Shown here: positions 1-8,989 of the stretch, one piece after another | Numbering within the stretch: position 1 is the first letter of the stretch | Layout: every line of letters starts with the position of its first letter | Origin: Planctomycetota bacterium | GTDB taxonomy: Bacteria; Planctomycetota; Planctomycetia; Planctomycetales; Planctomycetaceae | Reading direction: 5' to 3' | Length of the DNA stretch: 64,000 nt | NCBI GenBank assembly: GCA_014584345.1 | Contig: JACTNB010000006.1 | Location: 263,200 to 327,199, forward strand | Made by a program: the position numbers and the translations under genes | The notes under the pieces: generated by a model | Told to the model about the DNA's origin: nothing | The model's database searches: none | Seen by the model: the letters and a program-made list of their open reading frames with translations, nothing else

Positions 1-2
1 GA

Positions 3-1352
3 ATTGGCGTGCATCGTGTGGTCAAGTTCGTCAAATACCTGCCGGAGTTCGGCTGGGAATCGTCGGTGCTGACGGTTTCCAATCCTTCGGTCCCGCTGAC
101 AGACAACAGCCACGCGGCGGATATCCCGGCCACCACGCACGTCCTGCGTGCCCGCACCTGGGAACCCGGTTATCACTGGAAGAAAAAGGTCTCCGCCAGC
201 CACGCCCCGGCCCAGGGGAAAAATCCGGAAAGTATGCTTAAGCGGTTGGCCCGCACGACGGCCAACATGCTGTTTCAGCCCGATATGCAAATACTGTGGG
301 CCCCGGCGGCGATTGCCGCCGGCAAAAAACTACTGCGGAAACAGCGCCACGATGCCATTATCGCAACCGCTCCCCCTTTCTCTTCGTTCTACGTGGGAGA
401 ACAACTGGCCCGTTACGCGAAACTGCCTCTAATTCTCGATTACCGCGACGAATGGGGCATCAGCAACAACTACTGGGAAAACAAGCAGCAGGATCCCCTT
501 TCCCGCTGGATTCAAACCCGCATGCAGGCTCGCATTCTCCGACATGCCGATGCCGCCCTGGCCACCACTCCCTCCAGTTGTGCTTCGATACAACAGGCCG
601 CCGATCAGGCGGGGGCCACTACGCGCTGTGAATATATCTACAACGGCTACGATCCCGACGATTTTATCCTGCAAGGGGACTCGGGAGGCCAGCTTGTCCG
701 TCAGGATTATGGCAACGGCCTGGACAAATTCCGGCTGGCATATGCTGGCACGCTCTGGAATCTCAACAGTATCGAGCCTCTCGTTCAAGGCCTTGAACGT
801 CTGGGGGAGCGGTCTCCTCGATTGCTGGAACGCGTGGAATTCATCGTGGCGGGTCGACGCACCGCTGAACAGGAACAACTTCTCGATCGCCTCGCACCAC
901 TCTCCTGCACATGCGTCCGGCTCCCTTTCATTCCGCACGACGAAGCCGTCCGCCTGATGCAGACCAGCGACTGCCTGGCCCTGCTGAATTCCAACGTGCC
1001 TGGTGCCGAGAGAATTGTAAATGGAAAAATCTTCGAGTACCTTGCCTCCCGCAAGCCATTTCTGCTGATATCGCCCCGGGGTGATATGTGGGAACTGACC
1101 GCCGACTGCCCCTATGCCCTGCCTTGCGAACCCGCACGGCCAGCGGAAATTGCCCAGGGTCTAGCCGATCTGGTCGAGCAGCACCGCCTGGGTCTACAAC
1201 CCCTCCCCCCAGACTGGAATCCCTCCCGGCACGAACGCCGCCACCGAGCCGCACAACTCGCACAACTGTTGCAAACCGTTACGAATACCTCTTCGTTATC
1301 TCCCACGGCGAATGGCAAATTGCAGCAACAACTTCAACCACACACATTGTGA
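3..1352 (+). CDS. Glycosyltransferase, GT-B fold (family 4-like), 5' truncated by window edge
   Basis: Likely transfers a sugar from a nucleotide-sugar donor during exopolysaccharide or O-antigen assembly in the cytoplasm. The frame is open to the left edge and already reads IGVHRVVKFVKYLPEFGWE, the usual N-terminal acceptor-side segment of GT4 enzymes, so the true start lies upstream; a GTG at 9 is only the first internal start codon. The middle has PLILDYRDEWG (about residue 140), and the C-terminal donor domain carries LAYAGTLW followed by GKIFEYLASRKPFLLISP (about residue 345), the nucleotide-sugar binding region. About 450 residues are visible, close to full length. The next gene on the same strand is a polysaccharide-deacetylase-like protein 126 bases away, so this is probably the end of a polysaccharide cluster. 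The acceptor sugar cannot be deduced. Confidence 0.85.
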   Translation: MGVHRVVKFVKYLPEFGWESSVLTVSNPSVPLTDNSHAADIPATTHVLRARTWEPGYHWKKKVSASHAPAQGKNPESMLKRLARTTANMLFQPDMQILWAPAAIAAGKKLLRKQRHDAIIATAPPFSSFYVGEQLARYAKLPLILDYRDEWGISNNYWENKQQDPLSRWIQTRMQARILRHADAALATTPSSCASIQQAADQAGATTRCEYIYNGYDPDDFILQGDSGGQLVRQDYGNGLDKFRLAYAGTLWNLNSIEPLVQGLERLGERSPRLLERVEFIVAGRRTAEQEQLLDRLAPLSCTCVRLPFIPHDEAVRLMQTSDCLALLNSNVPGAERIVNGKIFEYLASRKPFLLISPRGDMWELTADCPYALPCEPARPAEIAQGLADLVEQHRLGLQPLPPDWNPSRHERRHRAAQLAQLLQTVTNTSSLSPTANGKLQQQLQPHTL

Positions 1353-1478
1353 AGTGGGTTCTCGATACGTTAAATTTCACCTGGTTGTTTCCGTGTCAAT
1401 CCATTACCCGGTGATTTCTCACATGCTCGAAGCAGGAAATAACAGCCGCGACTTTTTCGACTTTTCCCTATACCCCCG

Positions 1479-2666
1479 ATGACGACTTACCTGATAATTG
1501 GACTGTGTCTGCTGCTCATGCTGCTGGGCCTATACGCCTACGCGCTGAAGCTGCGGCACATGGACCGCTGGATGGGTAGCTACTATTTCCCGATCGATCC
1601 GCCCCGGGAAAACCGCGACTGGAGGAATTCACCGGTCGATGTGTTTCTCGCCATTTGCGACCATTACGAACCTCAACGCGACCACCTCCCCAAGCAGGAG
1701 GCCATCAAACTGGTGGAACGCTGGGTGGCCGATTATCCCCGACTGTTCGAGCACTGCCGCGATTCCCAGGGCCGCGTTCCCCAACACACCTTCTTTTTTC
1801 CCCAGGATGAATACCAGCCCGAATACCTGGATCTGCTCAAAACCCTCTGCGACGCAGGCTTCGGCGATATCGATATTCATCTGCATCACGAACACGATAC
1901 CGCCGAGGGGTTGCGAGAAAAGCTCAGTGTCTTTCGAGACATCCTGTTTCAACGCCATGGGTGTCTGCGTCGCGACCCTGCCACCGGAGAGATCGTGTAT
2001 GGCTTCATCCATGGCAACTGGGCCTTGTGCAATTCGCACCCCCAGAAACACTTCTGTGGCGTCAACGAGGAACTGAACGTGTTACTCGAAACCGGCTGTT
2101 ATGCCGATTTTACGATGCCTTCCGCACCCTCCTCCACGCAAATCGCCACTATCAACAGTATCTATTATGCCTGGGATCGACCGGGACGTTCCGCCAGCCA
2201 TCAATCCGGACAACGGGCGGCCTTCGGGCGGACGCCCCCCCCGAACAGCCTGTTAATGATTCAGGGGCCACTCGTCCCCGATTGGAAGCGGGCCAAGTGG
2301 GGTATATTCCCGCGCATCGAAAACGGAGACCTGCACCATCGACGCCCCGCCACCTGGGACCGTTTCGAACTCTGGATGCAGGCGCATGTCCATGTTCTTG
2401 GACGCCCCGACTGGCGATTCATCAAGCTGCACACCCACGGTTGCAAGCCCGGCAATATCGATACCCTGCTCGGCCCCGAGATGGTCGCGTTTCATGAACA
2501 ACTCGCGACTTTTGCCGCCTCGCACCCCCAGTTCCGCTACCACTATGTCACGGCCTGGGAAATGGCGCAACTCGTCAAGCTGGCTGAAATCGGCGTTCCG
2601 ACCGCCACAGCCCTCGAACGCATTCGCACTCACGCCACGCGAAACTCCTCCTCGCTGCCCGTCTGA
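1479..2666 (+). CDS. Membrane-anchored polysaccharide deacetylase-like (WalW-type) protein
   Basis: 395 residues. Residues 3-23 form one hydrophobic helix (LIIGLCLLLMLLGLYAYAL) that should anchor the protein with its catalytic domain outside. The body resembles polysaccharide-deacetylase-like proteins found in capsule and exopolysaccharide loci: FLAICDHYEP near residue 57 (a D-H pair where the metal motif is expected), DIHLHHEHDT near 131, YGFIHGNWAL near 173 and FIKLHTHGCKPGN near 315, all histidine-rich segments suited to metal binding. It follows the truncated glycosyltransferase and is probably co-transcribed, which supports a role in modifying or trimming an acetylated surface glycan. 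The canonical NodB motif order is not fully recognisable, so deacetylase activity is an inference from the family. Confidence 0.7.
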   Translation: MTTYLIIGLCLLLMLLGLYAYALKLRHMDRWMGSYYFPIDPPRENRDWRNSPVDVFLAICDHYEPQRDHLPKQEAIKLVERWVADYPRLFEHCRDSQGRVPQHTFFFPQDEYQPEYLDLLKTLCDAGFGDIDIHLHHEHDTAEGLREKLSVFRDILFQRHGCLRRDPATGEIVYGFIHGNWALCNSHPQKHFCGVNEELNVLLETGCYADFTMPSAPSSTQIATINSIYYAWDRPGRSASHQSGQRAAFGRTPPPNSLLMIQGPLVPDWKRAKWGIFPRIENGDLHHRRPATWDRFELWMQAHVHVLGRPDWRFIKLHTHGCKPGNIDTLLGPEMVAFHEQLATFAASHPQFRYHYVTAWEMAQLVKLAEIGVPTATALERIRTHATRNSSSLPV

Positions 2667-2856
2667 ACCCGACACCCATCCCGCGCGATAGGCCTTCCAG
2701 CAAACAAGGCTACTCCCGCGGAGAGATACCGTCCCTCCCCTTCGACCCTCTGAAATCGTTGTTTCCACGTTCCGCCGCGCGCGTGTGGTTGACGTAACGA
2801 AACACAACATCGATACTCGTCGATATGTATGACTCGACAGGCTGTGTTCCATCTCC

Positions 2857-4503
2857 ATGGAGAATCTCCCCATGCGTACCCCCGCTTCCCATGCAAACGG
2901 CTCGTTTCCTCGTGTCTGTCCGACGCTATTTCGCCAGGTTTTTCTGGTTTTGATGGTATTCACCGCATGGCAAGTGTGGACGGGCTCAGGGCATCCCGCC
3001 TATTCGAGCGAGCCTACCCGCACCCCCAATATCGTCGTGATCCTGGCGGACGATCTCGGTTATGCGGATGTGAGTTGCTATGGCGGCAAGATATCCACCC
3101 CTCATGTGGATCGGCTCGCCGCAAGGGGCATGCGGTTTACCGATGCACACACCACTTCGTCCGTCTGCACACCGACACGCTACGGTTTGCTGACCGGGCG
3201 TTATAACTGGCGGAGCAAGTTGCAATCGGGAGTTCTGGGAGGCTTGAGTCCGCACCTGATTCCTGCCGAGAGACTGACCGTGGCCTCGCTGCTGCGGCGG
3301 CAAGGCTATCACACCGCCTGCATCGGGAAATGGCATCTGGGGATGAACTGGGCCTTGAAACCGGGAACGCAAGTGGCCGAGTTCAGCATCGAGAAACGCG
3401 ACCAGGTGTTCAATGTCGACTTTACTCAACCGGTCCTGCATGGGCCGAACAGCGTGGGATTTGATTACTACTTTGGCATCAGCGCCTCGCTCGACATGGT
3501 TCCCTACACCTACATCGAAAACGACCGCGTGGTTGCCTTGCCCACGGAGGATCGCGATTTTTTAATGATGCACGACCGGGCTCCCGAACGGCGCACCCGC
3601 AAGGGGCCGACCGCTCCCGCATTCGATGCCGCTGATGTGCTGCCCATGCTCGCGAAAAAGTCCGTGGCCTATATACACCAGCGTGCCGAACAGCCCGAAA
3701 CGCCGTTCTTGCTGTATGTTCCGCTCGCATCGCCCCACACCCCGATTCTGCCGACACCTGACTGGCAGGGGAAAAGCGGCATCAATCCGTATGCCGATTT
3801 TGTCATGCAGAGCGACTGGGCCGTTGGCGAAATCCTCGCGGCCCTGGACCAGCACAACCTGACGGAACGGACGCTGGTCCTTTTCACCAGCGACAACGGT
3901 TGTTCGCCCCAGGCCCAATTCGAGGAACTGGCGGCCCACGGCCATATCCCGAGCGGTCCTCTCCGAGGCCATAAGGCGGATTTATTCGAAGGGGGACTGC
4001 GTGTGCCGCTGGTGGCCAGTTGGCCTGCCCGTATCCCAGCGGGAACCACAAGCAATCAACTGGTGTGTCAGTCCGATCTGTTCGCGACATTCGCTGAATT
4101 GACGGGAACTACCCCGCCACCAAATGCCGGCGAGGACAGCTTCAGTTTTCTGCCCACCTTGCTGCGCGAAGAGGCGAGCACGCGGGATCATCTGGTTTCG
4201 CATTCCATCAACGGGAGTTTTGCGATCCGGCAAGGCCCCTGGAAACTGTTACTGTGTGGCGATTCGGGCGGTTGGAGCCAACCTCGTCCAGGCACCCCCC
4301 AGGCTAAGGGCTTGCCTTCCGCGCAACTCTACCATCTCGACGACGATCTGGGGGAGACCACCAATCGTATCGCCGAACACCCCGAAATTGCCCGAAACCT
4401 GCTGGCCTTGTTAAACAAACTGCTGGTAAACGGCCGCAGTACGCCTGGCCCCACACAATCGAATGACGTTGCGATTATCCAGAAAGGCCATCTTCCCGAA
4501 TAA
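2857..4503 (+). CDS. Secreted type I sulfatase (CTPTR active site)
   Basis: Hydrolyses sulfate esters, probably on a sulfated polysaccharide, in the periplasm or outside the cell. The N-terminus has a hydrophobic segment (FRQVFLVLMVFTAWQVW) ending before residue 50; the start may be the ATG at 2872, which gives a cleaner signal peptide. The sulfatase core begins at PNIVVILADDLGYADVSCYGG with the metal-binding Asp pair. The signature CTPTR at residues 104-108 matches C-x-P-x-R, so Cys104 should be converted to formylglycine. IGKWHLG and the second metal site LFTSDNGC follow in the expected order. At 548 residues it has the normal length. First of three co-oriented sulfatases (2.9-8.1 kb). The substrate cannot be predicted from sequence alone. 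Confidence 0.93.
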   Translation: MENLPMRTPASHANGSFPRVCPTLFRQVFLVLMVFTAWQVWTGSGHPAYSSEPTRTPNIVVILADDLGYADVSCYGGKISTPHVDRLAARGMRFTDAHTTSSVCTPTRYGLLTGRYNWRSKLQSGVLGGLSPHLIPAERLTVASLLRRQGYHTACIGKWHLGMNWALKPGTQVAEFSIEKRDQVFNVDFTQPVLHGPNSVGFDYYFGISASLDMVPYTYIENDRVVALPTEDRDFLMMHDRAPERRTRKGPTAPAFDAADVLPMLAKKSVAYIHQRAEQPETPFLLYVPLASPHTPILPTPDWQGKSGINPYADFVMQSDWAVGEILAALDQHNLTERTLVLFTSDNGCSPQAQFEELAAHGHIPSGPLRGHKADLFEGGLRVPLVASWPARIPAGTTSNQLVCQSDLFATFAELTGTTPPPNAGEDSFSFLPTLLREEASTRDHLVSHSINGSFAIRQGPWKLLLCGDSGGWSQPRPGTPQAKGLPSAQLYHLDDDLGETTNRIAEHPEIARNLLALLNKLLVNGRSTPGPTQSNDVAIIQKGHLPE

Positions 4504-4717
4504 TGCCTCCGGAAATAAACGTGGCCTCGGGAACCTCCCCTGGCCGCCGGAACTTCCGCCCGGATAACATCCAGGAAACCAGCCGTACCGATCAGGGAGC
4601 AGGCCACGCGGGTGCGGAGAGTTCGATCGGATTTAGCAATCCTGTTTTATTGTCCTGGCGAGAACGCCGGGCTAATTCTCTGTATTCAGCAACGATCACG
4701 CGAGGACATTTCCGTTC

Positions 4718-6562
4718 ATGATCTACTTCCCCATGCAAACATCCGCAACGCTTCTCGTTTCACTGCTCGCGCTTTGCATAACGGGCGAATCGACCGCGGC
4801 AGCGGATGATCGGCCTAATATTCTCTGGCTTACCAGCGAGGACAACAGTCCTTACCTAGGGTGTTATGGCGACACGTTCGCGCAGACGCCCCACCTGGAT
4901 CGGCTTGCCAGCGAGGGAGTACGGTATCGGCACGCCTTTGCGAACGCGCCGGTCTGTTCGGCTGCCCGGTCGACGCTCATCACGGGCATGCATGCCTCGT
5001 CTCTGGGTGTGCACAATCATCGGAGTCGAGTGGCCATTCCCGCCCGGTTTCAGCCGTATCCCAAATATTTGCGCGCGGCCGGTTATTACTGCACCAATAA
5101 CAGCAAAACCGATTACAACATTCCCGATCAGAGCGGAATCTGGGATGAGTCCTCGCGAAAGGCCCATTACCGCAATCGCAAGCCGGGACAGCCATTCTTT
5201 GCGGTCTTCAATTCCACGACCAGCCACGAAAGTCAGGTCGCCCCCAAGCCGGGCAAGACGACGTTTCGAATTTCCCCCGACCAGATCGTGCTCCCTCCCT
5301 ATCATCCCGATACCCCGGAAATCCGCCGGGACTGGGCCAACTATTACGATCAGATGACTTTGATGGATGCGGAAATAGGCCATTGGCTCGAAGAACTGGA
5401 ACGCGAACAGTTGGCCGATAACACAATCGTTTTTTACTACGGCGATCATGGAGGAGCCTTGCCCCGGGGGAAACGAAACATACACGATTCCGGCACGCGG
5501 GTGCCGCTGATTATCCGCTTTCCCGAAAAATGGGCACGCTACGCTCCGGCTTCCGCCGGAGGCTGGGTGAACGATCTGGTGAGCTTTGTCGATCTCCCCG
5601 CAACCGTCTTCAGTTTGTGCGGCGTGACCATTCCGGCACATTTCGAAGGGCACCCCTTCCTGGGCGCTGCCCGGGTCAAGCCGCGCGAACACGTATACCT
5701 GTTCCGCGGCCGGATGGACGAACGCTACGACACCGTGCGGGCCATCCGCGATGCCGAATTCCGCTACATTCGCAACTATTCGCCACATCGTCCCTGGGGA
5801 CAGCATTACACCTATCCCTTCCGGGTACAGCCCAGCATGGTCTCCTGGCATGCGGAATTTCAGGCCAGCAGGTGTAACGCCTTGCAGTCCCAATATTGGC
5901 AAACCAAGCCCGGCGCGGAGTTGTATCGACTTGCGGACGATCCCCACGAGCTACGGAATCGACTCGACGACGTGGAGTTCAGCGGACGGCAGGATCGCCT
6001 GCGGCACGCCTTGCGACAGGAAATCCTGGCCACGCGGGATATCGGTTTCATTCCCGAGGGGATGTTTCCCCGACTGGCTGATACTCGGACGATTTACGAC
6101 TATGCTCAAAGTGATGCCTATCCGCTGGAACGCATTCTGGACATTGCCGATAAAGCCTCCGATGCCCAGGCAGCCAATCTACCCGAGTTGATTAAGGCGT
6201 TGGACGATCCGCACCCCGTCGTCCGCTATTGGGGGGGGACCGGCTGCCTGATTCTTCGCAAGTCCGCGGCCCCCGCGAGTGCCGCCTTGCAAGCGCGCCT
6301 GCACGACGACTGGCCCGATGTGCGGGTGGTTGCCGCCGAGGCACTCGCCTGGTTGGGTGATGCCCCCGCAGCCCTCCACGTACTGACCGAAGTCATTCAG
6401 ACGGGGAACCCGCACGAAGCCCTGGCGGCCCAGAATGCCATCGATTTTCTGCGCGAGGCGGGGCACATCTCGCTGGAAGAGGCCCGCGCCTCCATGAGTG
6501 GTCGCACCTTCAGTGAACCGGCGGACCGAATCCCGAATTATCTGCTGAATCTTTCCGAATAA
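4718..6562 (+). CDS. Secreted sulfatase with CSAAR motif and C-terminal HEAT-like repeats
   Basis: 614 residues; signal peptide MIYFPMQTSATLLVSLLALC (a second ATG at 4733 is possible; a GAGGA lies 11 bases before the first). Core: PNILWLTSEDNSPYLGCYGD with a metal-binding acidic pair, then the signature CSAAR at 80-84, in which the Pro of C-x-P-x-R is Ala. The catalytic Cys and Arg are kept, and C-x-A-x-R is known to be accepted by anSME-type maturases. The second metal motif is FYYGDHGGALPRGK. The layout resembles sulfamidase/heparan-N-sulfatase-like enzymes. From about residue 475 to 595 there is an extra helical region (LIKALDDPHPVVRYWG, then DDWPDVRVVAAEALAWLG) that reads as HEAT repeats, probably for protein binding. 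Second gene of the left sulfatase cluster. Confidence 0.92.
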   Translation: MIYFPMQTSATLLVSLLALCITGESTAAADDRPNILWLTSEDNSPYLGCYGDTFAQTPHLDRLASEGVRYRHAFANAPVCSAARSTLITGMHASSLGVHNHRSRVAIPARFQPYPKYLRAAGYYCTNNSKTDYNIPDQSGIWDESSRKAHYRNRKPGQPFFAVFNSTTSHESQVAPKPGKTTFRISPDQIVLPPYHPDTPEIRRDWANYYDQMTLMDAEIGHWLEELEREQLADNTIVFYYGDHGGALPRGKRNIHDSGTRVPLIIRFPEKWARYAPASAGGWVNDLVSFVDLPATVFSLCGVTIPAHFEGHPFLGAARVKPREHVYLFRGRMDERYDTVRAIRDAEFRYIRNYSPHRPWGQHYTYPFRVQPSMVSWHAEFQASRCNALQSQYWQTKPGAELYRLADDPHELRNRLDDVEFSGRQDRLRHALRQEILATRDIGFIPEGMFPRLADTRTIYDYAQSDAYPLERILDIADKASDAQAANLPELIKALDDPHPVVRYWGGTGCLILRKSAAPASAALQARLHDDWPDVRVVAAEALAWLGDAPAALHVLTEVIQTGNPHEALAAQNAIDFLREAGHISLEEARASMSGRTFSEPADRIPNYLLNLSE

Positions 6563-6576
6563 CTTGAGGCCTCTCC

Positions 6577-8133
6577 ATGAAGACTATCCGACCCGCGTGG
6601 TTTCGCCCACAACTCCTGCTCCTGCTTGCGCCGCTGGCCTTCTCGAGTTTTGCAATTTGCGCTCCGGCTCAAGCTGGGGAAAGACTCCCCAACTTCGTGT
6701 TGATCAACATCGACGACCTTGGCTATGCGGACATTGGTCCATACGGTTCAAACAACAATACTCCGAACCTGGACCGCATGGCTCGGGAGGGACGTAAATT
6801 AACCAGCCATTATGCCGCGCCTGTCTGCTCTCCATCGCGAGCCTCCCTGCTGACGGGCTGTTATGCCAAACGCGTGCTGCCCACACCGCACGTGCTGTTC
6901 CCGGTGAGTGCGGTGGGGCTGCATCCCGATGAAGCGACGATTGCCGAAGTCCTCAAGCAGGTCGGATACGCCACCGCCTGTTTCGGCAAATGGCATCTGG
7001 GGGATCAACCGGAATTCCTGCCGACCAGTCAGGGTTTCGATGAATACTTCGGCATTCCCTACTCGAACGACATGGGCCCAGCCGCCGATGGTTCGAAAAG
7101 CAACCCCGATAAACCGCTGCCTAATCCCGCGGACCTGGAAAAGCGAATCGCCCAGGGACGTTTGCAATCCGACGAAGCGGGCATCCGAGGATACGCACAA
7201 CCACCCTTGCCCCTCATGGAAAACGAGAAGGTCGTGGGGCGGGTACGTGCCGAGGAACAGTTCGCCGTCACCCGACTTTACACCGAACGTTCTCTGAAAT
7301 TTATCCGCCAACACCAAGACGAACCGTTCTTCCTGTACCTGCCGCACACCGCTGTCCATTTCCCCCTGTATCCCTCCGAGACGTTTCGTGGAAAATCGCC
7401 CAACGGTTTGATCGGCGACTGGGCCGAGGAAGTCGACTGGAGTGTCGGCCAGATTCTCGAGACCCTCCGTTCGCTGAAGCTGGATCGGCACACCCTGGTG
7501 ATCTTCACCAGCGACAACGGTGGGGCGTTGAATCACGGTTCGAACAATCGTCCTCTCCGGGGGAGCAAGGGACAAACCTTCGAGGGAGGGATCCGCACCT
7601 GCACGATCGCCTGGTGGCCCGAAACCATTCCCGGCGGCACTAGCACCGCGGCCATCAGCAGCATGATGGATATTCTGCCGACGTTCGCGAAACTGGCGCA
7701 GGCACCACTGCCTCCAAGCCGTCATCTCGATGGTGTCGACCTCACCCCGATTCTGCTCGGCGACCCCGCGACACCGCCCCGCGAGCAATTTTTGTATTAT
7801 CGCGGGTTGAATTTGGAAGCCGTCCGCTCCGGCCCCTGGAAATTGCATTTATCCCTCGCGGACGGTCCCGTCGGCCAGCGCAAGGGGACTGCCCGCCCGC
7901 AACTCTTTCATCTGGGCGAGGACATCGGCGAAACGCGGGATGTGTCCGCGGATCATCCCGATATCGTGGCCCGTCTGCAGGCCCTAGCGGAAACTCAACA
8001 TGCAGATCTCGGCTTGACGGGTGTTGGTCCTGGCTGCCGTCCCCTGGGACGTGTACAAAAGCCCCTTCCCTTGATCGACGACAAGGGAACCGTTCGGCCC
8101 GGCGCGGCAGGTACGCAAGTGGAATTCCCCTGA
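6577..8133 (+). CDS. Secreted type I sulfatase (CSPSR active site)
   Basis: 518 residues with a clear signal peptide (LLLLLAPLAFSSFAICAPAQA) cleaved near residue 33. Sulfatase core: PNFVLINIDDLGYADIGPYG, formylglycine site CSPSR at 84-88, CFGKWHLGDQPEF, and the second metal site IFTSDNGGALNHG. Normal family length, with the usual C-terminal SxGPWKL segment. It starts only 14 bases after the previous sulfatase stops, so the two are very probably one transcript. Role: extracytoplasmic desulfation of a polysaccharide or aryl sulfate. No sulfatase-maturing enzyme is encoded in the window, so maturation must come from elsewhere in the genome. Confidence 0.93.
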   Translation: MKTIRPAWFRPQLLLLLAPLAFSSFAICAPAQAGERLPNFVLINIDDLGYADIGPYGSNNNTPNLDRMAREGRKLTSHYAAPVCSPSRASLLTGCYAKRVLPTPHVLFPVSAVGLHPDEATIAEVLKQVGYATACFGKWHLGDQPEFLPTSQGFDEYFGIPYSNDMGPAADGSKSNPDKPLPNPADLEKRIAQGRLQSDEAGIRGYAQPPLPLMENEKVVGRVRAEEQFAVTRLYTERSLKFIRQHQDEPFFLYLPHTAVHFPLYPSETFRGKSPNGLIGDWAEEVDWSVGQILETLRSLKLDRHTLVIFTSDNGGALNHGSNNRPLRGSKGQTFEGGIRTCTIAWWPETIPGGTSTAAISSMMDILPTFAKLAQAPLPPSRHLDGVDLTPILLGDPATPPREQFLYYRGLNLEAVRSGPWKLHLSLADGPVGQRKGTARPQLFHLGEDIGETRDVSADHPDIVARLQALAETQHADLGLTGVGPGCRPLGRVQKPLPLIDDKGTVRPGAAGTQVEFP

Positions 8134-8328
8134 TTCCACTCACTGAATTCTCCGATTCAAGCCCAAGCAAGTGGAAATTCTCCAGCGAATCTCCCCAGGC
8201 CTCTCGCCTTTTCAGCCAGCGACTCGAAAAATATTCCCGTCGTGATAAGCTGTCCCTGCCGGAGTATTTCTCGCTCCCGCAGTCCGGACTGGACTGGGGA
8301 CGGGTGTTCATTCAAGGAATCGAGAGAG

Positions 8329-8982
8329 ATGTCGAAAATTGTTGCCGTCGTCTTCGACCTGGACGGCCTGATGTTCAACACGGAAGAAATCTTCAATGAA
8401 ACGGGTACGGAACTGCTGCGCCGCCGCGGCATTACTGAGACACAACCCGTCATCGATCGCATGATGGGCCGGCGCGCACACGAAGCGTTTCGGGAAATGA
8501 TCACCATGTGCGGTTTTTCGGAAACCATCGAGGAACTGCAACAAGAGTCGGACAGTATTTTCCATGGTTTGCTGCACGAAAGAATCGCGCCTATGCCCGG
8601 TTTGTTTCAACTGCTGGATCGCATCGAACAGCAAGCCCTGCCCAAGGCGGTTGCCACATCCTCGGGACGCGGTTACCTCGAGGAAGTGCTGGGACGGTTT
8701 TCCCTGCTGGAACGCTTTCAGGCCACGCTGACATCGGAAGACGTGACTCATGGAAAACCGCATCCGGAAATCTACCTGAAAGCCGCCGAGCGACTCGCAG
8801 TGGAGCCGGCGCAAATGCTGGTCCTGGAAGACAGCAGCATCGGCACGAAGGCGGCCGCCGCCGCGGGGGCTCATATCGTCAGTGTCCCGCATGTCTTCAG
8901 CCAGGGCCAGGACTTTTCGGGAACGCGGCACATTGCCACGTCGCTGCTGGACCCTTACATTTTAAGCCTGCTGGGAAATTGA
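8329..8982 (+). CDS. HAD-superfamily phosphatase (beta-phosphoglucomutase-like)
   Basis: 217 residues starting at an ATG preceded by GAGAGAG; an in-frame start at 8242 would add a low-complexity leader without family similarity. Motif I VVFDLDGLMFNTE carries the nucleophilic and acid/base Asp pair; motif II lies in AVATSSGRGYLEE; motif III is the Lys of THGKPHPEIY; motif IV is VLEDSSIGTKAAAAAG. This order and the helical cap after motif I fit the HAD subfamily that includes phosphoglycolate phosphatases, beta-phosphoglucomutases and YcjU-type sugar phosphatases. Substrate unknown, probably a small phosphosugar in the cytoplasm. It is followed after 7 bases by the rRNA methyltransferase gene, so they are likely co-transcribed. 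Confidence 0.9.
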   Translation: MSKIVAVVFDLDGLMFNTEEIFNETGTELLRRRGITETQPVIDRMMGRRAHEAFREMITMCGFSETIEELQQESDSIFHGLLHERIAPMPGLFQLLDRIEQQALPKAVATSSGRGYLEEVLGRFSLLERFQATLTSEDVTHGKPHPEIYLKAAERLAVEPAQMLVLEDSSIGTKAAAAAGAHIVSVPHVFSQGQDFSGTRHIATSLLDPYILSLLGN

Positions 8983-8989
8983 ACCCCTC

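Noticed and set aside
4856..5947. Open frame of about 363 codons on the minus strand
   Set aside because: Shadow of the CSAAR sulfatase gene, which is complete on the other strand.
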